Notes: a model not told the origin generated them from the letters alone. A stretch of 64,000 nucleotides of DNA from Candidatus Poseidoniaceae archaeon (GCA_028353405.1 JAOMOG010000002.1:31583-95582), one strand, 5' to 3'. Positions 27,703 to 36,955 are shown, counted from the stretch's first letter. Translations and numbers: made by a program.

Positions 27703-30159
27703 ATGAAGCGCGGCGTTTGTTTAATATTAGCATTTTTACTATTACCCCTGACAGGGTTCTTGCCGAGTATTTCTGCAGATACAAGTAATTTGATTGAAGC
27801 GGGGATTACTGATGAATTCGATGAAGAGTTGGTTTTTTGGCAAAGAATGGATGATGGCACAATTTTGATGGTAGATGATACTGGAAACCTCAGTGTTAAC
27901 AGTTTTTCTAATGGTCAACATGCACTACAGTGGAACATTGATTTGAATGTTTCAGCAAATTCAGCGAGGCTCGATGATGCACAACAATTAGTAGCAGTTG
28001 CCCACGATGATGGAATCTCCATCATCCATTTGGATTTCCAAATAGTCAATAGAAATATCTCATTGCAATGGCCCGTCGATTCGGTGGATTGGGATGATCA
28101 GGGTGATTTATGGCTAGCCCATTATGCGGGAAGACGTCGTGCTGAAGAGTATAGTCCAGAAGGTGCTACCGGAGTGTACACTACTGCTATAAGTGCCGGT
28201 ATGAGTGCATTTCAAGTTTTGAATGATGGAAGACTTATCACTGGAAGTTATGATACAAAGATCTACGTCAGCGATGATGGCGGAGCAGCATTAGGGACAT
28301 TGACAGATTCAAATGCAATAATAAAAGTATTATTTGAAGATTCAAACAGTGATTTAATAGTTGGAACAGCAAATGGAAAATTGCTCAGATATAACACAAG
28401 TTCTTGGGCTGTTGAATCATTAACTCTTTCACATGGAAAAGCAATATCTTCTATTCAACAATATGATAACTCAACATATGCAATCGGTTCAAAAAGTGGG
28501 CATCTAAGTATTGTGGATGTGACTACATTTAGCGAACAAAACACACATACTGCAACTGGATATGTAATCGGTTCACTTCAATATTACACATCTGCAATTT
28601 ATGTAGCAAGCACTACTCCTACAAGCTCAAAAATTTACCTTTTCGACATCGATTCTGATTCAGATGGAGTAACTGACCGGTTGGATAAGTTCCCTACTGA
28701 ATCAACTCAGTGGGATGATGAAGATGGCGATGGATATGGCGATAACCCTCTAGGATTTTCTCCAGATGCATTCCCGCAAGATAGCACACAGCATCTCGAT
28801 ACTGATGGTGATGGTTATGGCGATTCACCTATAGGATTTGAAGGCGATTTATTCCCTAATAATGCCGACCAATGGCAAGACCGTGATGGAGATGGTTATG
28901 GTGATAACGAAAATGGCCAAGCGGGTGATAAATATCCGGATGAACCAACTCAATGGGCGGATTACGATCAGGATGGATATGGAGACAACCAAGCCGGACT
29001 AAATCCCGATGGATGCCCTCAAACAAACGGGTTTTCAACTATTGATAGATTTGGATGCTTAGATTCAGATCAAGATGGATATTCTAACCCATCCTCGGAT
29101 TGGGGCATTTCTAATGGTGCAGATGCTTTACCAAATCAAGGCACTCAATGGCTTGACGGAGATGGAGATGGATATGGTGATAATGCAGACGGGCTACAAC
29201 CGGATGCCTGTCCTTGGCAAGCAGGCAATTCAACAAAAACTTGGCTGTTAAATGAAAGTTCAGTTATTGGCTTCACAGAAGTTACTTCGTATGGTTGTGA
29301 AGACCTTGATGGTGATGGATGGGTTGACTTCTCGGAGTCACTAGGCATGGATACAGACCCGAATGAGCACTATGATGCAGACGGTGATGGTGCTGGTGCA
29401 AATTCAGATTACGATGACAGTAATCCGCAGATAAAATCGGAACAAGACCACTGTAATATGAATCAGGATGATGTTAGTAGCCAATGCGAAGGATGGCGTT
29501 CAGATGATTATCAAGAATACTTGTCGCGTGATAGAGAAGTCAATGAGACTGATATGTCATTCTATGCATGGAATGCAAGTAATAATGCAGGACTCTTAAC
29601 CGAGCCAGGTGAAATTGATGAAGGGGTTTTGGCTCAAGTAGCAACCGTCGGTGGAATAGCCTTTATCTCACTCACAATAGTAATACTAGTGATTGCGATG
29701 ATAGTTAGGAAGCGTAAGGTTGCAGCCTTGGTAAAGTTGTATGGAGTTCCATATGTGCCAAAGGAATCATCTGCTAGTTTAGAAGCATTACAAGGTTCAG
29801 CTGGATCTTCAGCAATTGGTGGTGTCGAAGCTGATTCTGGTTGGGAAGACAGTATTGATAGCCTCGACTTCTCGGCAGAAAACAATACAGAGTTAGAGGC
29901 TGATGGTTTAGAAGCAGATGTGTCTAGTGAAGATATGTTGGATGTGGATTCAATATATGGTGATTCAAGTTCCATTGAGGACATTGCAGGAATGCCACAA
30001 GCACAAGCTCCTGTTGAGGAAGTAGCCGCAGCAGCACCAGAATCTAACCAACCTCCAGCACAGACCGCACCACTACCAGAAGGTGGACTACCGGCCGGAT
30101 GGACGATGGAACAATGGCAATGGTACGGCCATGAATGGCTTGCTAAGAATGCTAAGTAA
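27703..30159 (+). CDS. Exported membrane protein: beta-propeller, Ca-binding Asp repeats, TM and cytoplasmic tail
   Basis: An 818-residue protein. A signal peptide occupies residues 1-26. Residues about 30-320 form a propeller-like region with regular WDDQGDLWLA and VSDDGGAALG blocks. Residues 320-580 carry at least six thrombospondin-type-3-like repeats of the form D-x-D-x-D-G-x-G-D, for example DGDGYGDN, expected to bind calcium. A transmembrane helix at about 640-668 is followed by RKRK and an acidic, Ala/Pro-rich cytoplasmic tail. The tail ends in a conserved-looking GWTMEQWQWYGHEWL module. The topology is exterior N terminus. Its function is unknown. Confidence 0.78.
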   Translation: MKRGVCLILAFLLLPLTGFLPSISADTSNLIEAGITDEFDEELVFWQRMDDGTILMVDDTGNLSVNSFSNGQHALQWNIDLNVSANSARLDDAQQLVAVAHDDGISIIHLDFQIVNRNISLQWPVDSVDWDDQGDLWLAHYAGRRRAEEYSPEGATGVYTTAISAGMSAFQVLNDGRLITGSYDTKIYVSDDGGAALGTLTDSNAIIKVLFEDSNSDLIVGTANGKLLRYNTSSWAVESLTLSHGKAISSIQQYDNSTYAIGSKSGHLSIVDVTTFSEQNTHTATGYVIGSLQYYTSAIYVASTTPTSSKIYLFDIDSDSDGVTDRLDKFPTESTQWDDEDGDGYGDNPLGFSPDAFPQDSTQHLDTDGDGYGDSPIGFEGDLFPNNADQWQDRDGDGYGDNENGQAGDKYPDEPTQWADYDQDGYGDNQAGLNPDGCPQTNGFSTIDRFGCLDSDQDGYSNPSSDWGISNGADALPNQGTQWLDGDGDGYGDNADGLQPDACPWQAGNSTKTWLLNESSVIGFTEVTSYGCEDLDGDGWVDFSESLGMDTDPNEHYDADGDGAGANSDYDDSNPQIKSEQDHCNMNQDDVSSQCEGWRSDDYQEYLSRDREVNETDMSFYAWNASNNAGLLTEPGEIDEGVLAQVATVGGIAFISLTIVILVIAMIVRKRKVAALVKLYGVPYVPKESSASLEALQGSAGSSAIGGVEADSGWEDSIDSLDFSAENNTELEADGLEADVSSEDMLDVDSIYGDSSSIEDIAGMPQAQAPVEEVAAAAPESNQPPAQTAPLPEGGLPAGWTMEQWQWYGHEWLAKNAK

Positions 30160-30173
30160 CGTTCCTATCAGAA

Positions 30174-32525
30174 TCATTCATCCTTTGATTCGACAATAGA
30201 TGCGAGTAATCCACTGATAAATTCAGATATTGCAGTTACTATCTTTTCGACCATATTTGCTTCGACTTCAACATCTTCAACAACTTCAGGGGTTACAACA
30301 GTTTGACAATCCATTACTTCAGTCTCTACTAATTCACCATCTTCAAACAATGTGCCCAATAAGCAGTATTCTCCGCTTTCTAATTCTATCTCATCGGTTA
30401 CTAGCCATGTATCAGTAATTTGTAACCCAGTAGAATTTTCGATCCCTTCTGAGCCAGAAACGATATCAAAGGTAGCAGTAGAAACGATCCACCACTCAAT
30501 TGTGTAATCTTTAGAGGAATCAAGATTGGAAGCTGTTAGAGATAGAATGGAAGGAGATGTTGTAGTATCTAATTCAGCATCGAGTGTAGGTGGAATGTAA
30601 GGTTGTTCATCCTCATCACCAGTATCGTTGTCTCCACCAGTGTTGTTATCATCATCACCAGTATCGTTGTCTCCACCAGTATTGTCATCTCCATTGCAGT
30701 CTTTTTGAGCAAGTCCAAGAATGTTATACTCAACTACACCTCGGGCATTACCATAGTTCATCATGAATAAGTTTCCATTATGGCCAAGACCGACATTATC
30801 GCCACCATGTCCCTGGACCCATCCATGAACATCGCTTAATATCGCATCTTCAGTATTTCCATCTGAAATTTCTAGAGTCGAATCTCCACCAAAATCAATA
30901 GAATGGTAATTCCCTCCATAAGCTAGCGCGACTCCTGGTTGACGGAAAACAAAACCAACATATTGATCTTCGGATGTAATCAATGTATTTACAAAATCTG
31001 TTACATCTAAAGTGAATACATCTTCTCCATTGTATGATACATTCTTTACAAAGACACCACTCTGGTAATCTGAATTTGTTAGAACTCCATCACCAGTAAA
31101 TCCATAAATTTCCCATGTAATTGGATAAACCACATAATCTGTTGTATGTGTATCAGAACGTGTTAATTCAATATTTGCGGTACATACATCGTTGTCTCCG
31201 CCAGTGTTATTGTCTTCGCCAGTATTGTTGTCGTCATCACCAGTCTTGTTACCACCTGTACTATTTGATTGGATTGTAAAACAAGCAGTATCATCATCAA
31301 CAGGTGTGTATGTATTACCATCATATACCTTTAACAATGCTTCCCAGCAATAATCGCCCAATGGAAGACTCAGAGATGAATAGTTCATTCCAAAAGTACT
31401 GCCATCTTCACTAATTGGGAAACCCCAGTGTCCATAAGGACCTAGCTGTTGAACACCTAAGTTCATCGATGCCCAGTTATTTCCTCCACCCCATCCTTGA
31501 ATATCGTAATTCATACCGTTTGAATTATTCAACCATGCGATTAAGGACATTGAATTATTGGAAGGAATCCAACAAGTGTCAAAATATCCATCGAATTGAT
31601 CTCCTATGTTGTAAACAGAATTTACATCAGTGATGTTGACTAAACCATCAATTGGCAGTATAGAACTCACACAACCCATGCCAGCATCGTCATCTCCTAG
31701 GTCATCTTCTAATACACATTCATATACATCTCTAATAGAATCATATGAACCAGAGTTACCTCGATTCCGGAATGTTATTTCCTCATTAAAAGTTCTTAAT
31801 TCAACAGAGATTGTGTTTGGCCAGAACTTTTGACAGTACTCTAGTTTACGGTCACCATAACCTTCTGCTCCCCACTGCGCATGTGTCCCTCCACCAGACA
31901 CACCATCGGAATCGGTCATCCAGACACCATTTTCATTGTGCTGGTTAACCTTTCCAGACCAGAATGAGATTCTAGGTGTAGTATCATTTTTAGTATCATT
32001 CAGTGGTATGACAATAAGCATTCCAGACTGTTGAACCGGATCCCCATTTATCGATTCTGCATCAAGTTCCCAATTGACTAAAAGTCGATTCGCTAGAGCT
32101 CCAGTTGCATCCAATGTCAAAGTACTTGCTGCTGAACTTACGAAGAACGTTGATGCTTGTGTTGGGATACGATCAGTTGCGGAATTGTAAGGGCTGATAC
32201 CATCCTGGTCTACCACTTTGAAAACAGTTAATTCAATAGTTCCTGAATCTAGGTTTGCTACACAGTCAATGTCCATTGTATATGTTTCAGGCTCCACAAT
32301 GATTCTAGTGAGTTGCCCGTAAATCCTTTGCCCGAAGTCTTCTATGTCTTGTGAATCATAAATGTCGCCTTGACTATCGGTAAGTGATAGGTCACAGACA
32401 TCTTCAATTCCACCCATGTATGTAGGGCTTGCTGAAGCAAATGCGGTTAATGGTGCTAACAAAAATATCAATGTAACTATGATAGTTTTTGTCAATTTCT
32501 TCTTTGAACTTGCAAGTTTTTGCAT
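30174..32525 (-). CDS. Large secreted protein with Asp/Asn/Thr/Gly linkers
   Basis: A 783-residue exported protein. A basic N terminus and hydrophobic stretch (TIIVTLIFLLAPLTAFASA) form a signal peptide. Three or four beta-rich domains are separated by linkers of the DDNNTGGDN type at about residues 425-445 and 615-645. The last domain, which contains TTSPSILSLTASNLDSSKDY and EYCLLGTLFEDGEL, resembles CARDB/Ig-like repeats. The C terminus is amphipathic without a clear anchor. It is convergent with the propeller/TSP3 protein, 14 bp apart. No enzymatic motif was recognised. Confidence 0.72.
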   Translation of the reverse strand: MQKLASSKKKLTKTIIVTLIFLLAPLTAFASASPTYMGGIEDVCDLSLTDSQGDIYDSQDIEDFGQRIYGQLTRIIVEPETYTMDIDCVANLDSGTIELTVFKVVDQDGISPYNSATDRIPTQASTFFVSSAASTLTLDATGALANRLLVNWELDAESINGDPVQQSGMLIVIPLNDTKNDTTPRISFWSGKVNQHNENGVWMTDSDGVSGGGTHAQWGAEGYGDRKLEYCQKFWPNTISVELRTFNEEITFRNRGNSGSYDSIRDVYECVLEDDLGDDDAGMGCVSSILPIDGLVNITDVNSVYNIGDQFDGYFDTCWIPSNNSMSLIAWLNNSNGMNYDIQGWGGGNNWASMNLGVQQLGPYGHWGFPISEDGSTFGMNYSSLSLPLGDYCWEALLKVYDGNTYTPVDDDTACFTIQSNSTGGNKTGDDDNNTGEDNNTGGDNDVCTANIELTRSDTHTTDYVVYPITWEIYGFTGDGVLTNSDYQSGVFVKNVSYNGEDVFTLDVTDFVNTLITSEDQYVGFVFRQPGVALAYGGNYHSIDFGGDSTLEISDGNTEDAILSDVHGWVQGHGGDNVGLGHNGNLFMMNYGNARGVVEYNILGLAQKDCNGDDNTGGDNDTGDDDNNTGGDNDTGDEDEQPYIPPTLDAELDTTTSPSILSLTASNLDSSKDYTIEWWIVSTATFDIVSGSEGIENSTGLQITDTWLVTDEIELESGEYCLLGTLFEDGELVETEVMDCQTVVTPEVVEDVEVEANMVEKIVTAISEFISGLLASIVESKDE
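30613..30690. repeat. 39-bp in-frame tandem repeat encoding Asp-rich linker
   Basis: TCATCACCAGTATCGTTGTC and the nine bases after it recur exactly 39 bases later (30613 and 30652), giving two copies in frame with the secreted protein on the minus strand. A related, less perfect set lies near 31195-31255. This encodes the TGDDDNNTGGDND linker. It is coding slippage, not a CRISPR. Confidence 0.8.
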
Positions 32526-32640
32526 GCTTAATTATGTGTCATCCGAAGTATATGAATCAAAGTAAGGGCTCTGTTGGGATATCCCAAATTAATCAATTCC
32601 TGCGATGGTATAGGCTTAGAATAAATGACCAAATTAAAAA

Positions 32641-32895
32641 TTACAACCAAACAATGGGCAATGATTGCTTTAGTGCACCGAGTTCTTCACCACTATAGAC
32701 AGGTTTTCCATCTTGTTTCAGAGTGTTCATTATCAGCCATAGAACGCCATTCCAGGCGTTCGGTGCAACGAATATTTCAACATGACCACACGCAGCAGCC
32801 TCGAGTAACCTTCCTTCCTCAGTATTGGTATCAAATAAAGCACGGACTAAATTTGCCGCTTTGAATTCAAATCCTTTTGGTCTCCAATCCATCAT
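32641..32895 (-). CDS. Small PIN-like (degenerate VapC-like) protein
   Basis: An 84-residue protein whose start overlaps the end of the RHH gene. ATG 32895 sits eight bases after AAGGTG; a GTG at 32904 is possible. The core, VRALFDTNTEEGRLLEAAACG followed by HVEIFVAPNAWNGVLWLI, aligns by eye with the first half of PIN-domain toxins. At the positions of the catalytic Asp and Glu it appears to have other residues, and the usual C-terminal half is missing. It may be a degenerate toxin or an unrelated small partner of the upstream RHH protein. The fold is inference only. Confidence 0.5.
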   Translation of the reverse strand: MMDWRPKGFEFKAANLVRALFDTNTEEGRLLEAAACGHVEIFVAPNAWNGVLWLIMNTLKQDGKPVYSGEELGALKQSLPIVWL

Positions 32896-32900
32896 GAGTT

Positions 32901-33143
32901 TCACACCTTGAATGGAGCTAGATTTAATCGGTCAGCCAATTGATCAACAGGGACATCTGCAATATCTTTCATTCGCTGGCGCAAAGTGTCTATTTCACCT
33001 TGCATCTTTGCGATTTTGTGAGCACGTACCATGTCGTTTAGCAAATCGTTTACACTTCTATGTCCACTACTAGTTCGCATTGTGTTAAGTTGTCTTCTTA
33101 CTTCATAACTTACGCTAATCGATGTCATTCCTTCTGCAGTCAT
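32901..33143 (-). CDS. Ribbon-helix-helix DNA-binding protein
   Basis: An 80-residue protein. The segment MTSISVSYEVRRQLNTMR, then RSVNDLLNDMVRAHKI, has the strand-helix-helix pattern of RHH repressors such as VapB antitoxins and ParG/SegB-like partition proteins. A basic amphipathic helix (QGEIDTLRQRMKDIAD) follows. ATG 33143 has GGATGAGAT just before it; an internal ATG 12 bases later is possible. It overlaps the PIN-like gene and lies 87 bp after parA in the same direction. The gap holds a tandem TTAGCAAT repeat that could be its operator. Confidence 0.7.
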   Translation of the reverse strand: MTAEGMTSISVSYEVRRQLNTMRTSSGHRSVNDLLNDMVRAHKIAKMQGEIDTLRQRMKDIADVPVDQLADRLNLAPFKV

Positions 33144-33200
33144 ATCTCATCCCTGTTACGCTGTGCGTTCTATAGCATACTTAAGCCACGCGAAGCAAGT

Positions 33201-33220
33201 TTAGCAATAATTAGCAATTA
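33201..33220. promoter_or_regulatory. Tandem 10-bp repeat, possible RHH operator
   Basis: TTAGCAATAA is followed directly by TTAGCAATTA. The two copies differ by one base and are one helical turn apart, lying 57-77 bases upstream of the RHH start and just after the parA stop. RHH repressors bind such closely spaced direct or inverted repeats. A TATA-like TTAAGTAT lies between it and the RHH gene on the minus strand. Confidence 0.45.
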
Positions 33221-33230
33221 TGCCACCTTT

Positions 33231-34214
33231 TTAGTTAGGCGGGGGAGTGAGATTTTGACGGTTTTGCCTATCTAATAATAATCTTGGAACTTCATTAACT
33301 CCAAACTCTCTTCTCATCTCTAATGTTCTTTGATGGAATTCTTTAGCCAAAGTCCAGTATTCGAGTGAACCTGCTCCAGAGCCAGAGTTTGTTGGTTTAT
33401 TGAGAATAACAGTAGGTGCACCACTCCATGGGGCTTCTGCGACCTTTACCAACCTTCTAACAGTGGTATTGAATAGTTTGTTAGGCATTTTGGTATTGAC
33501 TTGGTCACAAACATGGCGACTTAATTTAGAGCGGGAATCAACCATGGTCATCACCACTCCAAAAATCTTCAATTGGCGATTAATTCTTCTTTGGATCATC
33601 TTGATCGAATTCATCAGCATGCTAAATCCTTCTAGAGCATAGTATTCCGCTTGAACAGGGACCATTACCCAGTTAGCAGCACACATTGCATTTATCGAAA
33701 GTAATCCTAAACTAGGTGGTGTATCGATGATAATATAATCAAAATTGTCAACGATTGGAAGTAACGCTTCTCTAAGTCGCGTTTCTCTTCCAATCTTGTG
33801 GCTCAATTCTATTTCAGCTCCAGACAAATGAATGTCGCTTGGTAATAACCAAAGGTTTCCAGATGTAATATTTGCAGGCGCTTTCTTACCACCATTACGT
33901 AAACTCCAAGCCGCTCTCATCGCTTCTGTTAATTTTTTAGGAGATAATAGATACTCATCCATTAGTGGCAATTCATCTCCTAAATCGTTACTCAACAAAT
34001 CATATGTGGTTTTTTTGACTGATTTTTTCTCCACACCAAATGATGTTGCACAATTTCCTTGAGGGTCTAAATCGATTAACAGAACCTTTGCAGGAGGTAG
34101 TCCCATTTTCCTATTCCCCTTCGCTAGGGCTGCTGCTAAATTAACAGCAGTAGTAGTCTTTGCACAACCTCCTTTTTGATTTGCAACTGCTACAACCATT
34201 TTGTACGGATTCAT
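33231..34214 (-). CDS. ParA/Soj/SegA-family ATPase
   Basis: A 327-residue Walker-type partition ATPase. The deviant Walker A is KGGCAKTTT, near residue 15. Walker A' is VLLIDLDPQGN and Walker B is YIIIDTPPSLGLLS. The region VPVQAEYYALEGFSMLM is typical of Soj/ParA. These proteins form ATP-dependent dimers on DNA and move chromosomes, plasmids or protein cargo. The next gene encodes an RHH protein, as in ParA-ParG and SegA-SegB pairs. A Pro/Asn-rich tail ends the protein. Upstream, 70 bp away, is a MoxR ATPase in the same orientation. Confidence 0.9.
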   Translation of the reverse strand: MNPYKMVVAVANQKGGCAKTTTAVNLAAALAKGNRKMGLPPAKVLLIDLDPQGNCATSFGVEKKSVKKTTYDLLSNDLGDELPLMDEYLLSPKKLTEAMRAAWSLRNGGKKAPANITSGNLWLLPSDIHLSGAEIELSHKIGRETRLREALLPIVDNFDYIIIDTPPSLGLLSINAMCAANWVMVPVQAEYYALEGFSMLMNSIKMIQRRINRQLKIFGVVMTMVDSRSKLSRHVCDQVNTKMPNKLFNTTVRRLVKVAEAPWSGAPTVILNKPTNSGSGAGSLEYWTLAKEFHQRTLEMRREFGVNEVPRLLLDRQNRQNLTPPPN

Positions 34215-34283
34215 GTAATCACCTCTTACGATGTTGACGAGGGGACTCCCCCCCTTTCAATGCAAGCCTTGAGATTGGCCAAA

Positions 34284-35294
34284 TCAAGCCGATTGAATAA
34301 CAGGTACTGGAACTTCGGACAGGATTTTTCTGACAATATGCATACCAGTAATTCCTCGTATCTTCGCTTCCGGCTTCATGTTAATTCTGTGGCTAATAAT
34401 TTGTAGTGCAATACCTTTGATGTCATCTGGAATTACATAGTTGCGTCCAGCAATTGCTGCTGCTGCACGTCCAGACTTGAATAATGCCTGTGAAGCACGA
34501 GGTGATGCACCATTTGTTACTCGGTGGTCTTCACGTGTTCTCTGGACAACTTCAACGATATAGGATAGAATTGCAGGGTCTACATGAACTGTTTCCAATG
34601 CTTTCTGCATTGCAACAACCTTCTTTGGAGAAGTAATTTGCTCAACATCGTGACCATCTTTTCCACGCATCTTTCTGCGAGCCAAGATCGCCTTTTCTTC
34701 AGCACGGTCTGGATAGCCCATACTCATCTTCATCAAGAAACGGTCCATTTGTGCTTCAGGAAGCGGATATGTACCTTCTTGTTCGATTGGGTTTTGAGTT
34801 GCAATAACAACGAATGGTGCAGGTAACTTGTGAGTAATACCCTCAATAGTAACCTGCTTTTCTTCCATCGCTTCAAGCAGAGCTGCTTGAGTCTTTGGAG
34901 GCGCTCTGTTAATCTCGTCAGCTAGTAGAATGTTGGTGAATAGAGGTCCAGCTCGTAACTTAAAGTCTCCAGATTTTTGGTCATACATGTATGTACCCAT
35001 AATATCTGAAGGAAGTAAATCTGGAGTGAATTGAACACGCTTGAATTTACATCCAAGTGCTTGAGCAAAGGTATTGGCAAGGAGTGTCTTTGCTAGTCCA
35101 GGGAAATCTTCAAGCAACATGTTTCCATTGCTCAGTATACCAACAGTAACTCTTCTCAAATTTTCATTCTTTCCGATGATTACTTTACTAACTTCATTCA
35201 TCAAACTGTTAGAAATTGCTGCTACAGTTGCAATCAAGTCTTGTGCTTGGCCTGCTGGTGCTGCAGCCTGTGTTGGTTGAAATCCTGCTTCCAT
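34284..35294 (-). CDS. MoxR-family AAA+ ATPase
   Basis: A 336-residue AAA+ protein. The P-loop region reads LLEDFPGLAKTLLANTFAQ, Walker B is ILLADEINRAPPKTQAALLEAMEE, and sensor 1 is VIATQNPIEQEGTYPLPEAQMDRF. The C-terminal lid contains GASPRASQALFKSGRAAAA. MoxR proteins act as chaperones in metal-cofactor insertion or envelope-complex assembly, usually next to DUF58 and von Willebrand A genes. Those partners are absent here. The neighbours are parA downstream and a divergent TPM-domain gene upstream. Confidence 0.92.
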   Translation of the reverse strand: MEAGFQPTQAAAPAGQAQDLIATVAAISNSLMNEVSKVIIGKNENLRRVTVGILSNGNMLLEDFPGLAKTLLANTFAQALGCKFKRVQFTPDLLPSDIMGTYMYDQKSGDFKLRAGPLFTNILLADEINRAPPKTQAALLEAMEEKQVTIEGITHKLPAPFVVIATQNPIEQEGTYPLPEAQMDRFLMKMSMGYPDRAEEKAILARRKMRGKDGHDVEQITSPKKVVAMQKALETVHVDPAILSYIVEVVQRTREDHRVTNGASPRASQALFKSGRAAAAIAGRNYVIPDDIKGIALQIISHRINMKPEAKIRGITGMHIVRKILSEVPVPVIQSA

Positions 35295-35473
35295 GATAAT
35301 TAACCCCTAAGGACATATTGCGTCCCTACCTTTCCGTATATGAATGTGCGCGGTAATTATGTCGTTAAATCTCATGCCAATTCTTCGCCGAAAACGCACC
35401 ATTGCCCCTCATTAGTCTATATTATTCATCATGTCGGAACAATGTTTAAGGGGGCTTTTGAAATCACAAGGGT

Positions 35474-36937
35474 ATGAGTCATTTTTCAAAGGTAATATTG
35501 TTGGCAATTATCACCATTTTATTACTACCTGCAGTGCAAGCAGAACAAACATTTCCTATTGAACCGGAAGGAGAATGGTATGTTTTAGATGCTGCAGATT
35601 TGTTTGATAACCAAACTGAACAGAGGTTTTCTTTGCAATTAGCTGAAATTAGAAATCAGACAAATACACTTGTTAGAGTGGTTACAATAGAATCAATGGC
35701 TGATTATGGAGTGGATGAAGGCCGTGAATATTTCATGGGTGATAGTGGATATGCAAGACAAATGTTCCAGCATTACAATATGGAAGGGAATGAAGAAAAA
35801 GCAATATTAATCACCTTTTCAGAGCAGGATAGAAAATTCAAATTCGTAATGCCAGACCACAATGAAATTCAACAAAAAAGGTCTGGTGAAGTGTATTACG
35901 ATGTTGTGCAGCCAGCCCTTTCTAATAATGAATGGGAATGGGGGACGGAGTTAGCAATTCTCTATGCGGAAGACATCATTGAAGCAGAAGCAGTTGATGA
36001 TTTGATTGTATTGGCAATGTTTTTGATTCCATTTATTCTATGCATCACTTTATTCTATTTGGCTTACAATAAAGCTAAACGTTACAAAACAACTGGACTT
36101 GAAGCTGTGATTGCAGAACAAAGAATGATTCAAGAAATGACAAAGGCAAGAGGAATGAAGGTAATGGAGCATTTGCAGGAAAAAGAATCTGGTACCTTCC
36201 AAATGGAATTCTTAGATCAATTAAACACAGTCACTGAAGGTTATCCATCTCCTGTAGCAGGATCGGAAAGAGATTACGCAAAGGAGGCGATAGTCTATAA
36301 AATCAAGAAAGAATTTGATAAGGCCTCTATTGGAATAAATACTAGAGCAGATGAGTTAGGAATTGGATATGATTTACCATTAGAATATGCTGAAGCAGAA
36401 CAAGATTTAATCGAATTAAATAAATTTGAAGCATTTGCAAAGGCTACATTCCCATCGCCAATTGCTTTCGGATTGATTATTCCTGCTGTCATTGGATTCT
36501 TTAATTTCTTAGATAGGCCGATGGATGCGTTCTATTTTTATGATGACCTTGTTGGTTTTGTTATTGTATTTTTAGTAATCACAGGATTCGCAATCGCAGT
36601 GTATAGGGCAATGCGAGAAGATGTCGGCATATTTTTTCCAATAGCATTCTTGGTTAACAAAAGCACTGAGGTTCACAAACTTGGGACTTCCGGATGGGGC
36701 GGTATTAGTTCCAGCAGGCTATCTTCTGGAATTGTATTAACTGGGATGACTGCAGCAATGATAGTCTCTCCTAGATGGACTGTCACAGTGTCAGGTGTTG
36801 ATGAATATGGAAATAACATGTATGACTACAATGAGCACAGTCACAGTAGTGGCGGTAGTGGTTGTGGCAGTAGTTGCGGTAGTAGTTGCGGTGGCGGTTG
36901 CGGCGGTGGCGGTTGCGGCGGCGGTGGCGATTTCTAA
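35474..36937 (+). CDS. TPM-domain / TIGR04222-like membrane protein with Gly-Cys tail
   Basis: A 487-residue protein. A signal peptide (about 1-23) precedes a TPM-like domain (about 30-165) containing WYVLDAADLFDNQTEQ and NEEKAILITFSEQDRKFKFV. A transmembrane helix follows near 175-197, then a soluble helical region. Two more helices lie at about 335-375, and a final hydrophobic stretch precedes a C terminus made almost only of Gly, Ser and Cys (GSGCGSSCGSSCGGG and onwards). This tail is characteristic of the TIGR04222 class of bacterial membrane proteins. It is followed 18 bp later by a glycine-rich-domain-like gene, its usual partner. Confidence 0.78.
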   Translation: MSHFSKVILLAIITILLLPAVQAEQTFPIEPEGEWYVLDAADLFDNQTEQRFSLQLAEIRNQTNTLVRVVTIESMADYGVDEGREYFMGDSGYARQMFQHYNMEGNEEKAILITFSEQDRKFKFVMPDHNEIQQKRSGEVYYDVVQPALSNNEWEWGTELAILYAEDIIEAEAVDDLIVLAMFLIPFILCITLFYLAYNKAKRYKTTGLEAVIAEQRMIQEMTKARGMKVMEHLQEKESGTFQMEFLDQLNTVTEGYPSPVAGSERDYAKEAIVYKIKKEFDKASIGINTRADELGIGYDLPLEYAEAEQDLIELNKFEAFAKATFPSPIAFGLIIPAVIGFFNFLDRPMDAFYFYDDLVGFVIVFLVITGFAIAVYRAMREDVGIFFPIAFLVNKSTEVHKLGTSGWGGISSSRLSSGIVLTGMTAAMIVSPRWTVTVSGVDEYGNNMYDYNEHSHSSGGSGCGSSCGSSCGGGCGGGGCGGGGDF

Positions 36938-36955
36938 GTAAGCGAAGGTGCGAAA

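Noticed and set aside
30600-31260. Possible CRISPR-like repeats
   Set aside because: The repeats are in frame, have no spacers, and encode an Asp/Asn/Thr/Gly linker.
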